Shown here: positions 13,619-14,091 of the stretch, piece by piece
Numbering within the stretch: position 1 is the first letter of the stretch
How the letters are laid out: each line of letters begins with the position of its first letter
Origin: Campylobacteraceae bacterium
Lineage (GTDB): Bacteria; Campylobacterota; Campylobacteria; Campylobacterales; Campylobacteraceae
Length of the DNA: 14,091 nucleotides
Assembly (NCBI GenBank): GCA_031259875.1
Contig: JAIRKW010000063.1
Location: 1 to 14,091, forward strand
Reading direction: 5' to 3'
The notes under the pieces: generated by a model
The model's input: only the letters and a program-made list of their open reading frames with translations
Told to the model about the DNA's origin: nothing
Databases searched by the model: none
Program-made: the position numbers and the translations under genes

Positions 13619-14091
13619 ATGTTTGATGAAATAAGATTTAATACCATAGAAAGACTACCCAATTACGTATTTGCGGTTATTAATGAGCTGAAATTAAAAG
13701 CGCGCAGAGCGGGCGATGATATCATAGATTTATCCATGGGCAATCCAGACGGCAGAACGCCGCAGCACATTATCGATAAACTTATCGAGTCTGCAAATAA
13801 ATCAAAAACTCACGGCTATTCGGCGAGCATGGGTATATATAAGTTGAGACTTGCAATTTGCAATTGGTATAAAAGAAGATACGGCGTGGATTTGAATCCT
13901 GACAGCGAAGCGATAGTAGGACTTGGCAGTAAAGAGGGATTTGCCCACCTTGTGCAGGCTATCACAAACCCGGGAGATGTTGCAGTAGTACCTGACCCTG
14001 CATACCCTATACATTCGTACGCTTTTATATTGGCAGGCGGAAACGTTCATAAAATCAATCTGGATTTTAACGACGAATTTGAGCTTGACAA
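13619..14091 (+). CDS. alaC: AlaC-type class I/II aminotransferase (3' end outside window)
   Basis: PLP-dependent aminotransferase, most like E. coli AlaC (glutamate-pyruvate aminotransferase); LL-diaminopimelate or aspartate aminotransferase are the alternatives. The first 157 residues are present and read into the right edge. Matching segments are FNTIERLPNYVFAVINELKL, IIDLSMGNPDGRTPQHI, THGYSASMGIYKLRLAI, AIVGLGSKEGFAHL and VVPDPAYPIH; the SKEG and PDPAYP segments belong to the cofactor-binding half. The catalytic lysine would lie beyond the window. AAGGA precedes the ATG by 8 nt, and the gap to the previous gene is only 18 bp. Confidence 0.85.
   Translation, partial: MFDEIRFNTIERLPNYVFAVINELKLKARRAGDDIIDLSMGNPDGRTPQHIIDKLIESANKSKTHGYSASMGIYKLRLAICNWYKRRYGVDLNPDSEAIVGLGSKEGFAHLVQAITNPGDVAVVPDPAYPIHSYAFILAGGNVHKINLDFNDEFELD

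Overview
The window looks like chromosome of a Campylobacterota (epsilonproteobacterial) organism, most like the Sulfurimonas/Sulfurovum/Campylobacter lineage. The signs are AT-rich DNA, tightly overlapping genes, extended -10 promoters with no clear -35 box, a futalosine-pathway menaquinone prenyltransferase (MqnP), a queE-queD pair, and a gene order that, from memory, resembles the Campylobacter jejuni Cj0150c-Cj0166 region. The species cannot be fixed from the sequence.

Left edge (1-371): the 3' end of a probable large filamentous-hemagglutinin-type protein with an unnatural-looking tail, then a short gene-free gap that may hold a minus-strand coding remnant. Next is miaA (minus), divergent from a dense plus-strand cluster: mqnP, a membrane-anchored coiled-coil protein, a divergent uracil-DNA glycosylase, queE, queD, a lipoprotein cytochrome c, a four-helix membrane protein and rsmE (1380-6469). 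Almost every junction there overlaps or is under 15 bp, so this is probably one operon. rpmE has its own promoter and overlaps rsmI by one base. The housekeeping theme is tRNA and rRNA modification (MiaA, QueE/QueD for queuosine, RsmE, RsmI, RlmB) plus respiratory quinone and cytochrome.

Between rsmI and rlmB lies an accessory block of about 3.7 kb (7569-11311), with all its coding signal on the opposite strand. It holds one long intact gene (8497-10977) for a secreted 826-residue protein. This protein reads like a bacterial version of the animal VWA7/G7c-hemicentin architecture: an N-terminal Het-C-like domain with the motif THTLQDFYAHSNW, a von Willebrand A-like domain, a hemicentin-type beta-sandwich and further beta-rich C-terminal sequence. 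The metal-binding MIDAS motif of the vWA domain appears to be lost (NAAEE in place of DxTGS). Degenerate minus-strand coding sequence lies on both sides (7573-8490 and 11057-11280), so the block looks like acquired DNA in decay around one preserved gene.

After the block the ordinary order resumes: rlmB, whose promoter sits so close to the start codon that the mRNA may be leaderless; a single-pass protein with a RodZ-like layout; a secreted protein starting at TTG; and an AlaC-type aminotransferase that runs off the right edge. No tRNA, rRNA, CRISPR array or intact insertion sequence was seen.
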